DNA of 64,000 bases from positions 5,551,001-5,615,000 of the forward strand of contig NZ_LT827010.1 of the NCBI RefSeq assembly GCF_900119315.1. Direction: 5' to 3'. The stretch is from Actinoplanes sp. SE50/110. GTDB taxonomy: Bacteria; Actinomycetota; Actinomycetes; Mycobacteriales; Micromonosporaceae. Positions 32,670 through 43,000 of this stretch are shown here, piece by piece. Every line of letters starts with the position of its first letter. Position 1 is the first letter of the stretch. The notes under the pieces were generated by a model. That model did not search any database, was not told the DNA's origin, and worked only from the letters and a program-made list of their open reading frames with translations. The translations under genes and the position numbers were made by a program.

Positions 32670-34195
32670 AGCTCGCGCCCACCGCGCCACCGGCGCACCT
32701 GGCGGACACCGAGGTAGATCAGGTAGAGGGTCACCATCGGGGCGCCCGGGAACTTCAGCGACCGGACCAGCCCGGAGCCGTCCGGCAGCACCGAGAACGA
32801 CGCCACGATGGTGATCACCATGACCGCCTTGGTGCGCAGCGTGGTGGCCGCCAGCAGGGTCAGCGGCCACAACATGTACCAGGGCAGGAAGACCGGGGCC
32901 AGGGCGACCGTGGCGACGATCGCGGCGGCCGAGCCGAACAGCGCCGCCCGCACCGGGTCGGCGCGGTCCCGCAACGCCCGGACCCAGATGACCACCAGGG
33001 CGACCGCGAGCACGGCGTAGGCGGCCGCGCGGACCGCCGGCACGGCGTCGAAATCCGGATCGAAGAGCCGGCCGGCGTACGTGATGGTCATGCCGACCGC
33101 GGTGGGCATCGAACTGAACTGGACCAGGGCGCCGCTGTCCGACAGGCCGGCGATCCAGCCGAGGTCGAGCCCGCCGGCCACGGTGATGCCGGCCAGCGCG
33201 GCCACCGACGAGCCGGCGACCGCGAGCGTGCCGATCACCAGGCCCTGGAGCCGGCTCCGGTAGGTGGCGGCGACGATCAGCACGGCGAACGGGATGGCCA
33301 CGCCGGCCGTGGCCTTCACCGCGACCGCGGCGCCCAGCAGCACCCCGCCGCCGACCCGGGCCGCCCAGTGCCGCGGGCACCGGGTGACCACGGCCAGGCC
33401 GCCGACCAGCAGGCCGAGCATCGCGGCGTCGTTGTGCGGGCCGCCCAGCAGGTGCAGGCCGATCAGCGGACCGGCCAGCGACAGCCACAGGGCGCGGGCC
33501 GGCGCGATCCCGCAGCGGCGGGCCAGCACCGGCAGCCCGGCCGCCATGGCCACCACGCCGCCCAGCGCGACCAGCCGGAACAGGACCAGCGGCAGGATCA
33601 GCGAACCCAGGTGCGGCGGCAGCGCGTCGACCAGGCCGGACGGGAGCGCAACCGCCTGGCCGAGCAGGATGATCGCACCGGCCAGCAGGACGAACAGCGG
33701 ACCGTACGGGGTGATCGTGTCCCGCCAGATCGGCGGCACCGCACCCACCCACGAGCAGGGCAGGGTCTGCGCGGTCGACGTGTACGGGCTCAGGCCGTGC
33801 GCGAAGAGCTCACCCTGACAGCTGTACGAATAGAGGTCGCGGCTGCCGACCGGCGGCACCAGCAGGAACGGGACCGCCCACAGCGCGGCGGTGCCGAGCA
33901 CCCAGCGGGGGCTCAGCTCGCGATCCCGGCCGGACCACCACGCGTACCCCAGCAGCGCCGTGCCGGCCAGCCACAGCGTGGTGACCGGCAGGTTGTGGCC
34001 GCCCTCGTCCGGCAGCGCCCCGCCGAACAGGCCGGCCAGCGCGAGCAGCAGGGCACCACCGAAACCGGCCCAGCGCAGAGCCCGCGTCGTCAGCACCGGC
34101 AGGTGGTCCCGGCGACGGGCGACCAGCAGGCCGAGCCTGGACGAACGGCAGGCGTCCAGAAGGCGATGCCGGACTCCGGTTCGGTCATTGTTCAT
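32564..34195 (-). CDS. mptB: Polyprenol-phosphomannose-dependent alpha-1,6-mannosyltransferase
   Basis: A GT-C membrane glycosyltransferase of 543 residues with about 12-13 transmembrane helices. It matches MptB, which extends the mannan core of lipomannan/lipoarabinomannan using polyprenol-phosphomannose. Signatures: VGSRDLYSYSCQGELFAHGLSPY in the first outside loop (with the acidic catalytic Asp), the following ITPYGPLFVLLAG, LLGGPHNDAAMLGLLVGGL, and AVKATAGVAIPF. The C-terminal ~50 residues after the last helix are cytoplasmic and overlap antisense with the PPOX gene. The product points to a mannosylated envelope lipid. GAGG 5 nt upstream supports the ATG. Confidence 0.88.
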   Translation of the reverse strand: MNNDRTGVRHRLLDACRSSRLGLLVARRRDHLPVLTTRALRWAGFGGALLLALAGLFGGALPDEGGHNLPVTTLWLAGTALLGYAWWSGRDRELSPRWVLGTAALWAVPFLLVPPVGSRDLYSYSCQGELFAHGLSPYTSTAQTLPCSWVGAVPPIWRDTITPYGPLFVLLAGAIILLGQAVALPSGLVDALPPHLGSLILPLVLFRLVALGGVVAMAAGLPVLARRCGIAPARALWLSLAGPLIGLHLLGGPHNDAAMLGLLVGGLAVVTRCPRHWAARVGGGVLLGAAVAVKATAGVAIPFAVLIVAATYRSRLQGLVIGTLAVAGSSVAALAGITVAGGLDLGWIAGLSDSGALVQFSSMPTAVGMTITYAGRLFDPDFDAVPAVRAAAYAVLAVALVVIWVRALRDRADPVRAALFGSAAAIVATVALAPVFLPWYMLWPLTLLAATTLRTKAVMVITIVASFSVLPDGSGLVRSLKFPGAPMVTLYLIYLGVRQVRRWRGGRELQALVAADGISEAEPSTRATATSMTTRAGLGRGVR

Positions 34196-34637
34196 GCTGG
34201 CCTCATGCCCTAGTCAGCGGCTCCGGTCCCGGTCGGTGGTGACGCCGTGATGGTGGTCACGGCGCGGCGATGCGCGCCGAGGGCAATCGTGCTCCCTGAC
34301 CGCTGTGCCCGGCCACCCGGCCCGCCCGGGACGCGGTTTCCGGGACGTAAATCAAAGACCGGCGGAGCGTCCCGGGCAAGCCGGTGTACTGCAGATCTCA
34401 GGTGGCGGCGGTGCTCGCGGGGTCCGTTTCGCGCAGCGGCGGCGCCCGGGCGTGTCGGGGCGCGATTTCCCGGGGTGCGCGGCGGGGTGACGGTGCGCGG
34501 GCCTGCCGGGGCCGGTCTGCGGGGGTGCGGGTCTGCCGGGCGGGGGTCTGCCGGGCGGGGGTCTGTCGGGGCGGCGGTCCTGGGGGCGCGGCGGGGGCGC
34601 GGCGGGCGGGCTGACGGCGTACGCCGCAATCGGCTCC
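34196..34637. other. 442-bp intergenic region between GT4 and mptB
   Basis: No protein-like frame. It contains the G-rich 15-bp repeat at 34516-34575 near the 3' end of the GT4 gene. The mptB promoter should lie near 34200-34260. No strong hairpin was found. Confidence 0.5.
34516..34575. repeat. G-rich 15-bp tandem repeats (possible G-quadruplex)
   Basis: About four copies of a 15-bp unit (two identical at 34531-34545 and 34546-34560, flanking copies diverged), followed by more runs of three to five G up to about 34610. On the plus strand this fits a G-quadruplex-forming tract. Confidence 0.6.
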
Positions 34638-35789
34638 TCAAGCGGCAGCGGCCCGGGGGCGGGCAACCTCCTGACGGGCGAGCGGCCTGCCGAGAACCTC
34701 GGCGTAGTGGTGGAGCAGCTGGTCACCGACCGCGGACCAGCTGCGGCCGGCGATCGCGGCACGGCCCGCGGCGCCCATCGCGCGGCGCAGCGACGGGTCG
34801 GCGGCGAGCCGGGCGACGGCATCGGTGAAACCCGTCTCCTCGTGCGCGGGGACCAGGAGACCGGTGTGGTCGTGGTGGACCAGGTCGCGGGGGCCGCCCT
34901 TGGCCGGCGCGACCACCGGGATGCCGCTGGCCATCGCCTCCTGGACGGTCTGGCCGAACGTCTCGAACGGGCCGGTGTGGGCGAACACGTCGAGACTGGC
35001 GTAGATCCGGGCGAGCTGGCCGCCGTGCCGGGCGCCGAGGAAGGTGGCCTCCGGCAGCGCCCGGCGCAGGTGCGCCTCGGCCGGGCCGTCGCCGATCACC
35101 ACCAGCCGGACATGCGGCAGGCGGGAGACGCCGGCCAGCAGGTCGACCTCTTTCTCGACGGCGAGCCGGCCGACGAAACCGACCAGCACTTCGCCGTCGC
35201 GGCACAGCGCGCGTCGGACACCGGCGCTGCGCCGACCCGGATGGAACCGGACGTCGTCGACACCCCGGCGCCACAGGTGCACGCGCTCGACACCGTGCGT
35301 GCGCAGCGCCGTCATCGACTCGGTGGACGGCGCCAGGGTGCGGGTGGCGGCGTTGTGCAGCCGGCGGATCCAGCGCCACGACAGATCCTCGCAGACGCCG
35401 AGGTTGCGGGCGCGGGCGTAGGCCGCCACATCGGTCTGGTAGACCGCCACCGTGGGCAGGCCGAGGCTCGACGCGGCGGTACGCGCCCAGGCGCCCAGCA
35501 CGAACGGGCTCGCCAGGTGCACCACCTCGGCGCGATGATCCCGGATCGCCGCCCGCAGGGCCGGCATCGGCAGACCCAGCCGGATCTGCGGATAGCCCGG
35601 CATCGGCACTGACGGGATCCGGACCACCGGGTACGGCAGGGTGGCCGGGACCGGTCCGGGCGCCGGCACCGGCGCGATGACGATCGGTTCGTGACCGGTA
35701 CGGATCAGGTGCTCCGCGGTCCGGACGACCGAGTGGGCGACGCCGTTGACGTCGGGCATGAAGGACTCTGTGACCAGCGCGATGCGCAT
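34638..35789 (-). CDS. GT4-family glycosyltransferase (GDP-mannose-type mannosyltransferase)
   Basis: A 383-residue GT-B enzyme. It starts MRIALVTESFMPDVNGVAHS, typical of the MgtA/PimB-like group that transfers mannose from GDP-mannose to lipid acceptors. The donor domain has VLVGFVGRLAVEKEVDLL, RLVVIGDGPAEAHLRR and HTGPFETFGQTVQEAMASG (the EX7E-type motif), then VAPAKGGPRDLV. The ATG at 35789 fits the family start; the longer frame to 35978 is not protein-like. With mptB next to it on the same strand, a shared role in lipomannan-type glycolipid synthesis is plausible but inferred. Confidence 0.88.
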   Translation of the reverse strand: MRIALVTESFMPDVNGVAHSVVRTAEHLIRTGHEPIVIAPVPAPGPVPATLPYPVVRIPSVPMPGYPQIRLGLPMPALRAAIRDHRAEVVHLASPFVLGAWARTAASSLGLPTVAVYQTDVAAYARARNLGVCEDLSWRWIRRLHNAATRTLAPSTESMTALRTHGVERVHLWRRGVDDVRFHPGRRSAGVRRALCRDGEVLVGFVGRLAVEKEVDLLAGVSRLPHVRLVVIGDGPAEAHLRRALPEATFLGARHGGQLARIYASLDVFAHTGPFETFGQTVQEAMASGIPVVAPAKGGPRDLVHHDHTGLLVPAHEETGFTDAVARLAADPSLRRAMGAAGRAAIAGRSWSAVGDQLLHHYAEVLGRPLARQEVARPRAAAA

Positions 35790-36000
35790 GCCACCCAGGG
35801 GAAGGTCGGGCCGGGGCCGGGTCCCGACCGATTCATGACCGTGAGCCGAACTGTGGTTTACATCGCTGATGTTCGCCGTTCCGTCGCCTGGCCGTCCGCG
35901 GGAAGCCGCCTCTCGTCCCCGGGCGAAATGTCGGGAACATTCTGTGAATCGAAGCCTGCCACTAGGAACCGACGTCACCGAACGTCATGATCAGCGCGTG

Positions 36001-36240
36001 ATGCCGACGCCCGGGACGCTGCGACTCGTGGCGACGCTCGGTGCGGTGCCGGGCCTGCGTCCGACCGTGGACAGCGCGATCCCGCCGATGGTGACCTGGG
36101 AGGACGGCCCGAGCGGGCGCGCCGCGGCGCAAGCACTGGTCGCCAGCGGATATACGGTGAGTGAGCAGTTCTGGGGCGGCGGGGTGGTGGACGTGCCGAC
36201 CTCGAACCATGCGTATTCCAGCGCGTCCTGCGGCCCGTGA
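36001..36240 (+). CDS. Small hypothetical protein
   Basis: A possible 79-residue protein with about 85% G/C at third codon positions, the bias expected of real genes here. The C-terminal half (VTWEDGPSGRAAAQALVASG, then EQFWGGGVVDV) looks protein-like, and an 11-bp hairpin follows 77 bp after the stop. No family, signal peptide or ribosome-binding site is recognised. The start could also be the GTG at 35998. Confidence 0.35.
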   Translation: MPTPGTLRLVATLGAVPGLRPTVDSAIPPMVTWEDGPSGRAAAQALVASGYTVSEQFWGGGVVDVPTSNHAYSSASCGP

Positions 36241-36317
36241 CCGCGGCCGTGCTGTACGCCGGCGGAAGGTCGAAACCCTTCAGCACCGACGGGCGGATCC
36301 GAGCCGCACATCGGGAA

Positions 36318-36343
36318 CGGCGGCGGGATCGCTCCCGCCGCCG
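36318..36343 (+). terminator. Perfect G/C hairpin
   Basis: 11-bp perfect stem (36318-36328 with 36333-36343) and a 4-nt loop, downstream of the small ORF at 36001-36240. No T-tract. Confidence 0.45.
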
Positions 36344-36671
36344 CCCCTCGTCCCGGCCTGGTGCGCCCTGATCCGCCAAGCGCCCGGAAGGTCGGGGGGC
36401 GGTCTCCCGGGCGGGTCGTCCATGGGCGCGAGTCAGCGGCCGCCAGAACTGGGGGGCGACGGCCGCTCGGCCGGGGAGCTTCTCACTTTCCTGCGCCTTG
36501 CACCGGCCTCTGCTGCTCCGGCATTGCGGCGGGCCGTGCTTTGTGGACCGGGCCGCACCACAACCGTGCCAGGCGGAGCCCTCATGATCCGCGTTCAGGC
36601 GGGGTGTCCTTCGCCACGTTCCGTCACCTGATCAGGGTCACCCGCAAGTTCCTAGGTCTCCTGAAATGAAT

Positions 36672-36688
36672 CTTAAGAAATCCTTAAG
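36672..36688. promoter_or_regulatory. Paired CTTAAG motif, possible regulator site
   Basis: CTTAAG at 36672-36677 and again at 36683-36688, 11 bp apart, in a short AT-rich island of a very GC-rich region. An 11-bp repeat spacing is typical of OmpR-family response-regulator sites, but the motif itself is not one I recognise. Confidence 0.3.
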
Positions 36689-37070
36689 CCGAGCGGCGCT
36701 CCGGATCGCGGCCGCCGGATCACCCGGCGTCGCGGCACCCTCCCCGGAAACCCGGCATAGTGACTGCTCACCTCATTGAACCCGGAGCGTACGGCGGACG
36801 TATTCTCCAGCGACCGAACACACCCGGCGGGCTGCGGCGCCGGGGCGGTCACCGGCCCCGCCGGCTTCGCGGGCCCGGTAAGGGGGCTCCGCAGGCGGTG
36901 GCGCACCAGGCAAATCCGTGATTAACCTTCCCCATCCACCACGTGGGGCGGTTTCATCCGGGGCGCGAGGGGCGGGCACCGGGGGCGCGGAGGTGGTCCA
37001 AGGTGAGGACGGTGGCACAGATGCGGCGACGGGGCGGTGGGACATTCCCCAGCCGTAACGGGGCCGCGTC

Positions 37071-40000
37071 ATGAGCTTCGAGGACGACGAATACTGGGAC
37101 GAGGAGTACAACGAATACTCCTTCATGCCGAAGTACGCGGTAGCCCAGGAACGCCACTTCGAGAAGCGGACCGCCCCCGACCCGGTCATCCCCACCCGCC
37201 GCTCGAACACGGACAGTGACGACTCGGGGGCTCGTCGACCCCGGGCGCCGTTCGACGACCAGCGGCCCAGCTGGCTCGACGATCCGGACTTCGTGCCGAT
37301 CGACACCTCGGTCGACAACCTGTCCGGGGACTACTTCGACGACATCGACTTCAACCGGCCCGAGCTGGGGATCGACTTCGACAAACCGGACTTTCCGATC
37401 GTGGATCCGGCTGCTCTGCAGAATCCGGAGCGGCGGCAGCGGCAGGCGGGGCGGCCGGGTGATCGGTATGGCGCGCCTTCGGGGCGGCGGGAGGACGGTG
37501 CTCCGGTCCGGCGGGATGCCGGGCTTTCACCGCGGCGGGATGGTGCGGCCTCCGGGCGCCGCGATGAATCATCGGCCGGGCGGCGGGACGATGCGCTGCC
37601 GGGGCGACGGGAAAACTCGTTGCCCGGGCGGCGGGACGATGCACTGCCGGGGCGGCGGGACGATGCACTGCCGGGGCGGCGCGAGGACGCGCTGTCCGGG
37701 CGGGACGCCGCGTCCCCCGGGCGGTGGGACGACGCGCGTGGGTCGCGGCCGGTGGAGCGCCGGGATGACGACCGGCGCGGACGGCGCGAGGACGAACCCC
37801 GGCGTGGGCGGCGCGAGGACGAGCGGTGGGACGGGCCGGAACCGCGGCGCCGCGATGCCGAGATCGACGCGGACGGCCGCGGGCGGGTGGGCGAACGGCG
37901 CGGCAGCGGACCGGTTCCGCGACCCGGCGACCGCGGACGCGGTACGGTCTCGCAGCCCTGGGAGGACGAGGATTTCGGGCCGATCCGGCCGGTCGGCGGC
38001 CGCCGACCCCACCGCGACGACGAGGACCCGCGGCGCGGCCCGGCCCGCCGTGACGATCGGACGGGCGCCGTCACCGGACGGGCTCAGGTACCCGGCGGCG
38101 AGGAACGGCTCGACGATCGCAGGCGCGCCCCGCTGGACGCTGATATTTCCGGCATCGACCGCAGGAAGCGGCCGGTGGACGCCGACGTTCCCGGCGCCGA
38201 CGGCGAGATTCGGCCGCTGGACGCCTCCGGTGCCGACCGCCGGAACCGGCCGCTGGACGCTTTCGGCGGCGACCACGAGAACCGGCCGCTGGACGTTTCC
38301 GGTGCCGACCGCAGGGGCGTGCCGCTGGATGCCGATGCTTCCGGCATCGAGCGGCGTTCGGACGGTCCCCGGGTCTCCGGCCGGGCCGGCTCGCCAGCCC
38401 GGGACGACGAGCCGATCGACCTGCACGCCCAGGACTGGAACGCCCCGCGGGCAACCACGGGCTGGAACAACACCAACGCCGAGTGGCCCACCGCCGACAC
38501 CGAAAGGTCCGCCGCCGCCCCGGAGTGGAACGGTAGCCCCGGCCATTGGGACGGCGCCGCCGACCAGTGGAACAACGACTCCGACCAGTGGGACGGCGAG
38601 CCCCAACAGTGGGACGGCGAGCCCCAGCAGTGGGACGGCGAGCCGCGGCAATGGAACGGCGAGCACGAGCAGTGGGAAGGCGCTGCCGACCCGGGCCGGG
38701 CCGGCCAGGGCGTGCCCGCCTGGACCGCGGACGAGCGGTCCGGCCAGCGGGACGACCGTGCCATCGGCCGGGACGACCGGACCGGCGAGGACGACGACCG
38801 CCCCATGGGCGTCAGCGTGCCGACGGTGCTGGACGGCGAGTACTACGAGACCCCGGTCGAGCCGCCGGCGCAGGACCCTGCGGCCACCGGGGACGGCAAG
38901 CCGCGGGTGGTCCGCCGGGCCGAGCCGCCGGCTCCGCCCAAGGTGGTCAGCCGGGCCACCCCTCCCCCGGCGCCACGGGTTCTCAAGAGCGAGCCGCCGG
39001 TCGCCCCCCGCGTCGTCGCCGCTCCGCAGCCGACCCCGCCGGCCCGGATCATCGGTCCGAACGGCCCGCAGGTCCCGGTCGCACCCGCCGCCTCCGGCTC
39101 GCCGACTCCGTCGGCTTCGCCCGCGATGCCCCCTTCGTCACCGGAGTCCCCGGTCCCGGTCTCCGTCGATTCCGGTACGCCGGCAGCCCCCCGCCCCGGC
39201 CCGGCCACACCCGTCAGCCCCACCGCCGCGGACCGTGCCGGCCACCACCCGGCACCGCTCTCCGCCATGGACCACCCCGCCGGCTCGGCACCGTCGAACA
39301 CCACACCCAGCGCAATGCCGGCCGACCCGCGCTTCGCGAACCCCCACCCGCCGTTCCCCGGCCCCCAGCAGACGCCCGGTGCCATCCCCCACCAGCCCGG
39401 TGCGCCCGGCCAGACCGGTGGCCCCGGCCAGTTCGTCGATTCTCAGCGGCTCAACGGCCCCGGTCATCTCACCGACCCGCGGCAGACAGCCGAACCCGGG
39501 CAGATCACCGGTTCCCGCCAGGGGGCCGGCCCGGCCTCGCCCGCCGACCTGCGGCAGGTCGGCGGCCCGACTCAGCTTCCCGACCCGCGAGCGGTAAGTG
39601 GAGCACCGCAGCCCGGCGGACCGGCTCAGGATCCCGACTCCCGGCAGTTCGGCGGACCGGCACAGGTTTCCGACCCCCGGCAGGTCAGCGGACCGGCGTA
39701 CGCAGGCGGCGCCACGCAGCCTCCCGACCCCCGGCAGGTCAGCGGACCGGCATACGCAGGCGGCGCCACGCAGCCTCCCGACCCCCGGCAGGTCAGCGGA
39801 CCGGCATACGCAGGCGGCGCCACGCAGCCTCCCGACCCCCGGCAGGTCAGCGGACCGGCATACGCAGGCGGCGCCACGCAGCCTCCCGACCCCCGGCAGG
39901 TCAGCGGACCGGCATACGCAGGCGGCGCCACGCAGGTGGGCGGCCCGGCTCAGGACGCTGTCGGACGGCCCACGCTCCCGGCCCCCACCGGGTATCCGGC

Positions 40001-43000
40001 GTCGAACGTGCCTCAGCAGCGCACCGGAAGGACCCCGCGAACCGCACACGTCTTCCTCGCCGAGGGCGACGGCCCCTGGGCCATCGTGCCCGACGAGGCT
40101 CCGCCGATGCCGACACCGACGCACGCCGCCGGACGCCCGGTGGCACCGGCCCGCGGCCCGGTTCCGGTGAACCGCCCCACGATGCCGATGCCGGGCACCG
40201 GCGAGCCGCCGGTGTCACCTACCGGGCCCCTGCCGTCCACCGGCTCGGGTCCGATCCCACCGGTTTCACCGTCGGTCCCGGTCCCACCCACCGGCCCGCT
40301 GGTCCCGACCAGCGGTGCCGGCCCGATCTCCCCTGCCGGACCGACGCTTTCGAATGCGGGCCAGCCGCTCGGCTCCCCCGCCCTCGTCCCGCCGTCACCC
40401 GGCCAGGCCGCCACTTCGCCGCTGCCCATCAGTCAGCAGCCCGGTGTGCCGCTCAACCAGCAGCCGGGTGTACCGGTCCGCCACCAGCCCGGTGTACCCC
40501 TCAACCAGCAGCCGGGTGTGCCAGTCGACCAGCAGCCCGGTGTACCGGTCGGCCACCAGCCCGGTGTGCCCGCAGGTTCACATCCGGGTCAGCCGACTGT
40601 GCCGTCTCCCGGCCAGATCGCCGGCGCACCGCCCGGCTTCATCGGCGCGCAGCCGGGCCGGCCGACCGCACCACCGCACGGCTACTCCGACGCGCACCCC
40701 GGCCAGTATCCCGGCCAGGTCGTCGCACCACTGCCCGGCTTCGGCGGGCCGCAGCCCGCCTCGTCGCCCGGTGGCCCGATGGTGGTTCAGCCGGGACAAC
40801 CCGGCATGCCGGCGTCAATGAACGGCCCGGGAGCACCGGGCGATCCGGCCGGTACGCCGCACTTCGAGCGCCCGGTCGCGCCGCCTTTGCGTCTGCTCGG
40901 CGCCCAGCCGGGGCAGCCGACCACGTCGCACCCACGGATGGCTGGACCGCAGCCGGATCAGCCGGTTGCGCCGCCTCCGGGACTGGTCCCGTCGCAGTAC
41001 ACGGGCAGCACCGGCGGCCCAGCCTCGCCGCCTCCGATGGCTGCGCCCGGAGTAGTGCCGCCGTATGCCGGCTCAGAGGGAACGGCGGCCGCTCCGCAGG
41101 GCTGGCACGCCGGTCCGGGCGGCCCGGTGACCCCGCACGGGCAGCACGCCGGACCCATGGGTTCGGAGACACCGCACGGGCAGCACGCCGGTCCCGGCGG
41201 CCCGGTGACCCCGCACGGACAGCACGCCGGACCCATGGGTTCGGAGACACCGCACGGGCAGCACGCCGGACCCATGGGTTCGGAGACACCGCACGGGCGG
41301 CACGGGGTGGCGCCGGGCAGTCCGGCCGCTCCGCACGGCAGGCCGGTGGCGCTGCCCAACGGCTTTGTGCCCAAGTCCGACCAGGGTGCGGTGCCACCGG
41401 TGTCCGGTGGTGCGCCGGGCGGTCCCGGAGTCCCCGGTGCTCTGCCGAACAGCGGAACCGCCGGTCCTGCGCCGTTCGAGTCGGGGCGCCTGACGTTCCC
41501 GCCTGGAACTTTGCCGCAGCAAGGTGTCCATCCGCAGTCGCCATCGGCGCCCGGCTGGGTGCCGGATCAAGCGGTCGTGCAGGGTCCGGCTCAGCCGCAG
41601 AATCCCGCCGCCGCGCACCCGGTCTCCTCGGGCGCGCACCGGGAGGGTGTCTACCAGGAGGCCGCCCATGCGGCCGGCGGCCAGCCGGCTTTCCCTGCCG
41701 CACAGTGGAACGCCGACCCGCACGGCACGGACCAGGTGGGTCGTGGCTTCGAACGAGCAGCCCACAGTCCGGAGGGGCCGGGCCACACTCGGGAGGCCTG
41801 GCCGGTCTCCGGTGCCGGGCACTGGGAGGCGAACCAGCACGGTGGACCGCTGCCGCATGGGGCGGTCCGGCAGGGCGTGCCGCACCAGCGCCCGATGCCC
41901 GAAGCGCCGTGGCCGGTCTCTTCACCAGGACAGGCAATGCAGGCGCAGCCAGGCCTAGGACAGGCCGTCCCAGCACAGGCCGTCCCAGGACAGGCCGTCC
42001 CAGGACAGGCCATCCCAGCACAGGCCATCACAGGACAGGCCATCCCAGGACAGGAGCGGGTCACCGGCGAACTGCCGCTGGTGGCGGCGCGCGATGGCGG
42101 CGGGCCGACAGGCGAGTTGCCGCTGGTAGCACCGGCGGACAGTGGCGGGCCTACGGACGAGTTGCCGTTGGTGGCGTCGGGTGACGACAGCTGGGGGCCG
42201 CGGGCCGGACAACGACCGGTCTCCCCCGCGCCGGGAAAGGCTTGGCTCCCGGCGCCTCGACCGGATTCCAGCGCGGCGCCGGGCGCGACCGACGCAGCGC
42301 TCGGCGCAACCGGGCCTGTACCGGGAACGATCGGCGCGGCCGGTGCGGCGCCCGGCGCAACCGGACCTGTACCGGAAGCGGCCGGTGCGGTGTCCGGGCC
42401 GGCCAGCGGTGGGGCGTCGGGTGGCGGGGAGCCGGCGCCGTACATGGATGCGGACGGGACCTGGCACAACCTGAAGCCGATCGGGCGGCTGGAGCTGTCC
42501 GGGCCTGATCAGGAGCCTCGACGGTTCTCGGATCCGGCGTTCGGCAGTGGGTGGTTCGTCACCAAGACCGCGGCGGCCAAGGAGGATGCGGCGGGGGCGG
42601 CCGACGGCGCGGGCGGCCGGGGCAGCGACGGCACTGCCGTCCGGCGATCCGGCGGCGAGGCCGGCGTGGCGACGCGCGCGGTGACCGATGCGGCGGCTGG
42701 ATCCCAGGACCATGGATCCCAGGACCACGGATCCCAGGACCACGGATCCCAAGACCACGGTATTCAAGACCGCCCAACCCAAGATCACGCAACTCAAGAC
42801 CCTGGAGCCGAGAAGAGCGGATCCCACGACAGCGGAACCCAGGACGGCGGAGCCCAGGCCCCGGCGATCGTCGAACCCACACAGGCGGGCGGCAGCGCGG
42901 CGCGCGGAAACGACGCGGGCCGGCGCGACGAGGCGGCGCCGGGCGACGGCTCGGCGGAGGGTCGGAGCGGCGGGGCGGGGCCGGGCGACGGCGCGGCGGA

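Larger units (their letters stand above)
36241..37070. other. 830-bp region without a convincing gene
   Basis: Short frames on both strands are low-complexity and overlap each other. It contains a perfect hairpin at 36318-36343 and a paired CTTAAG motif at 36672-36688, in a locally AT-rich patch (36640-36690) that is the likeliest promoter area for the giant gene at 37071. Confidence 0.5.

Noticed and set aside
36640..36670. PHO-box-like direct repeats (GGTCACCC and GTTCCTAG) near the AT-rich island
   Set aside because: The two half-sites are 12 bp apart rather than 11 and match the consensus poorly.
36673..36906. Short minus-strand frame upstream of the giant gene
   Set aside because: No start signal and atypical composition; it overlaps the AT-rich putative promoter.
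39672..39935. CRISPR-like direct repeats
   Set aside because: They are in-frame coding repeats with no variable spacers.
38546..42184. A 1212-codon open frame in another plus-strand frame inside the giant repeat gene
   Set aside because: It is an Arg/Ala/Pro/Gly-rich shadow caused by GC bias and by repeats with periods divisible by three; it has no non-repetitive domain, and the 37071-43994 frame contains the TPR-like domain.
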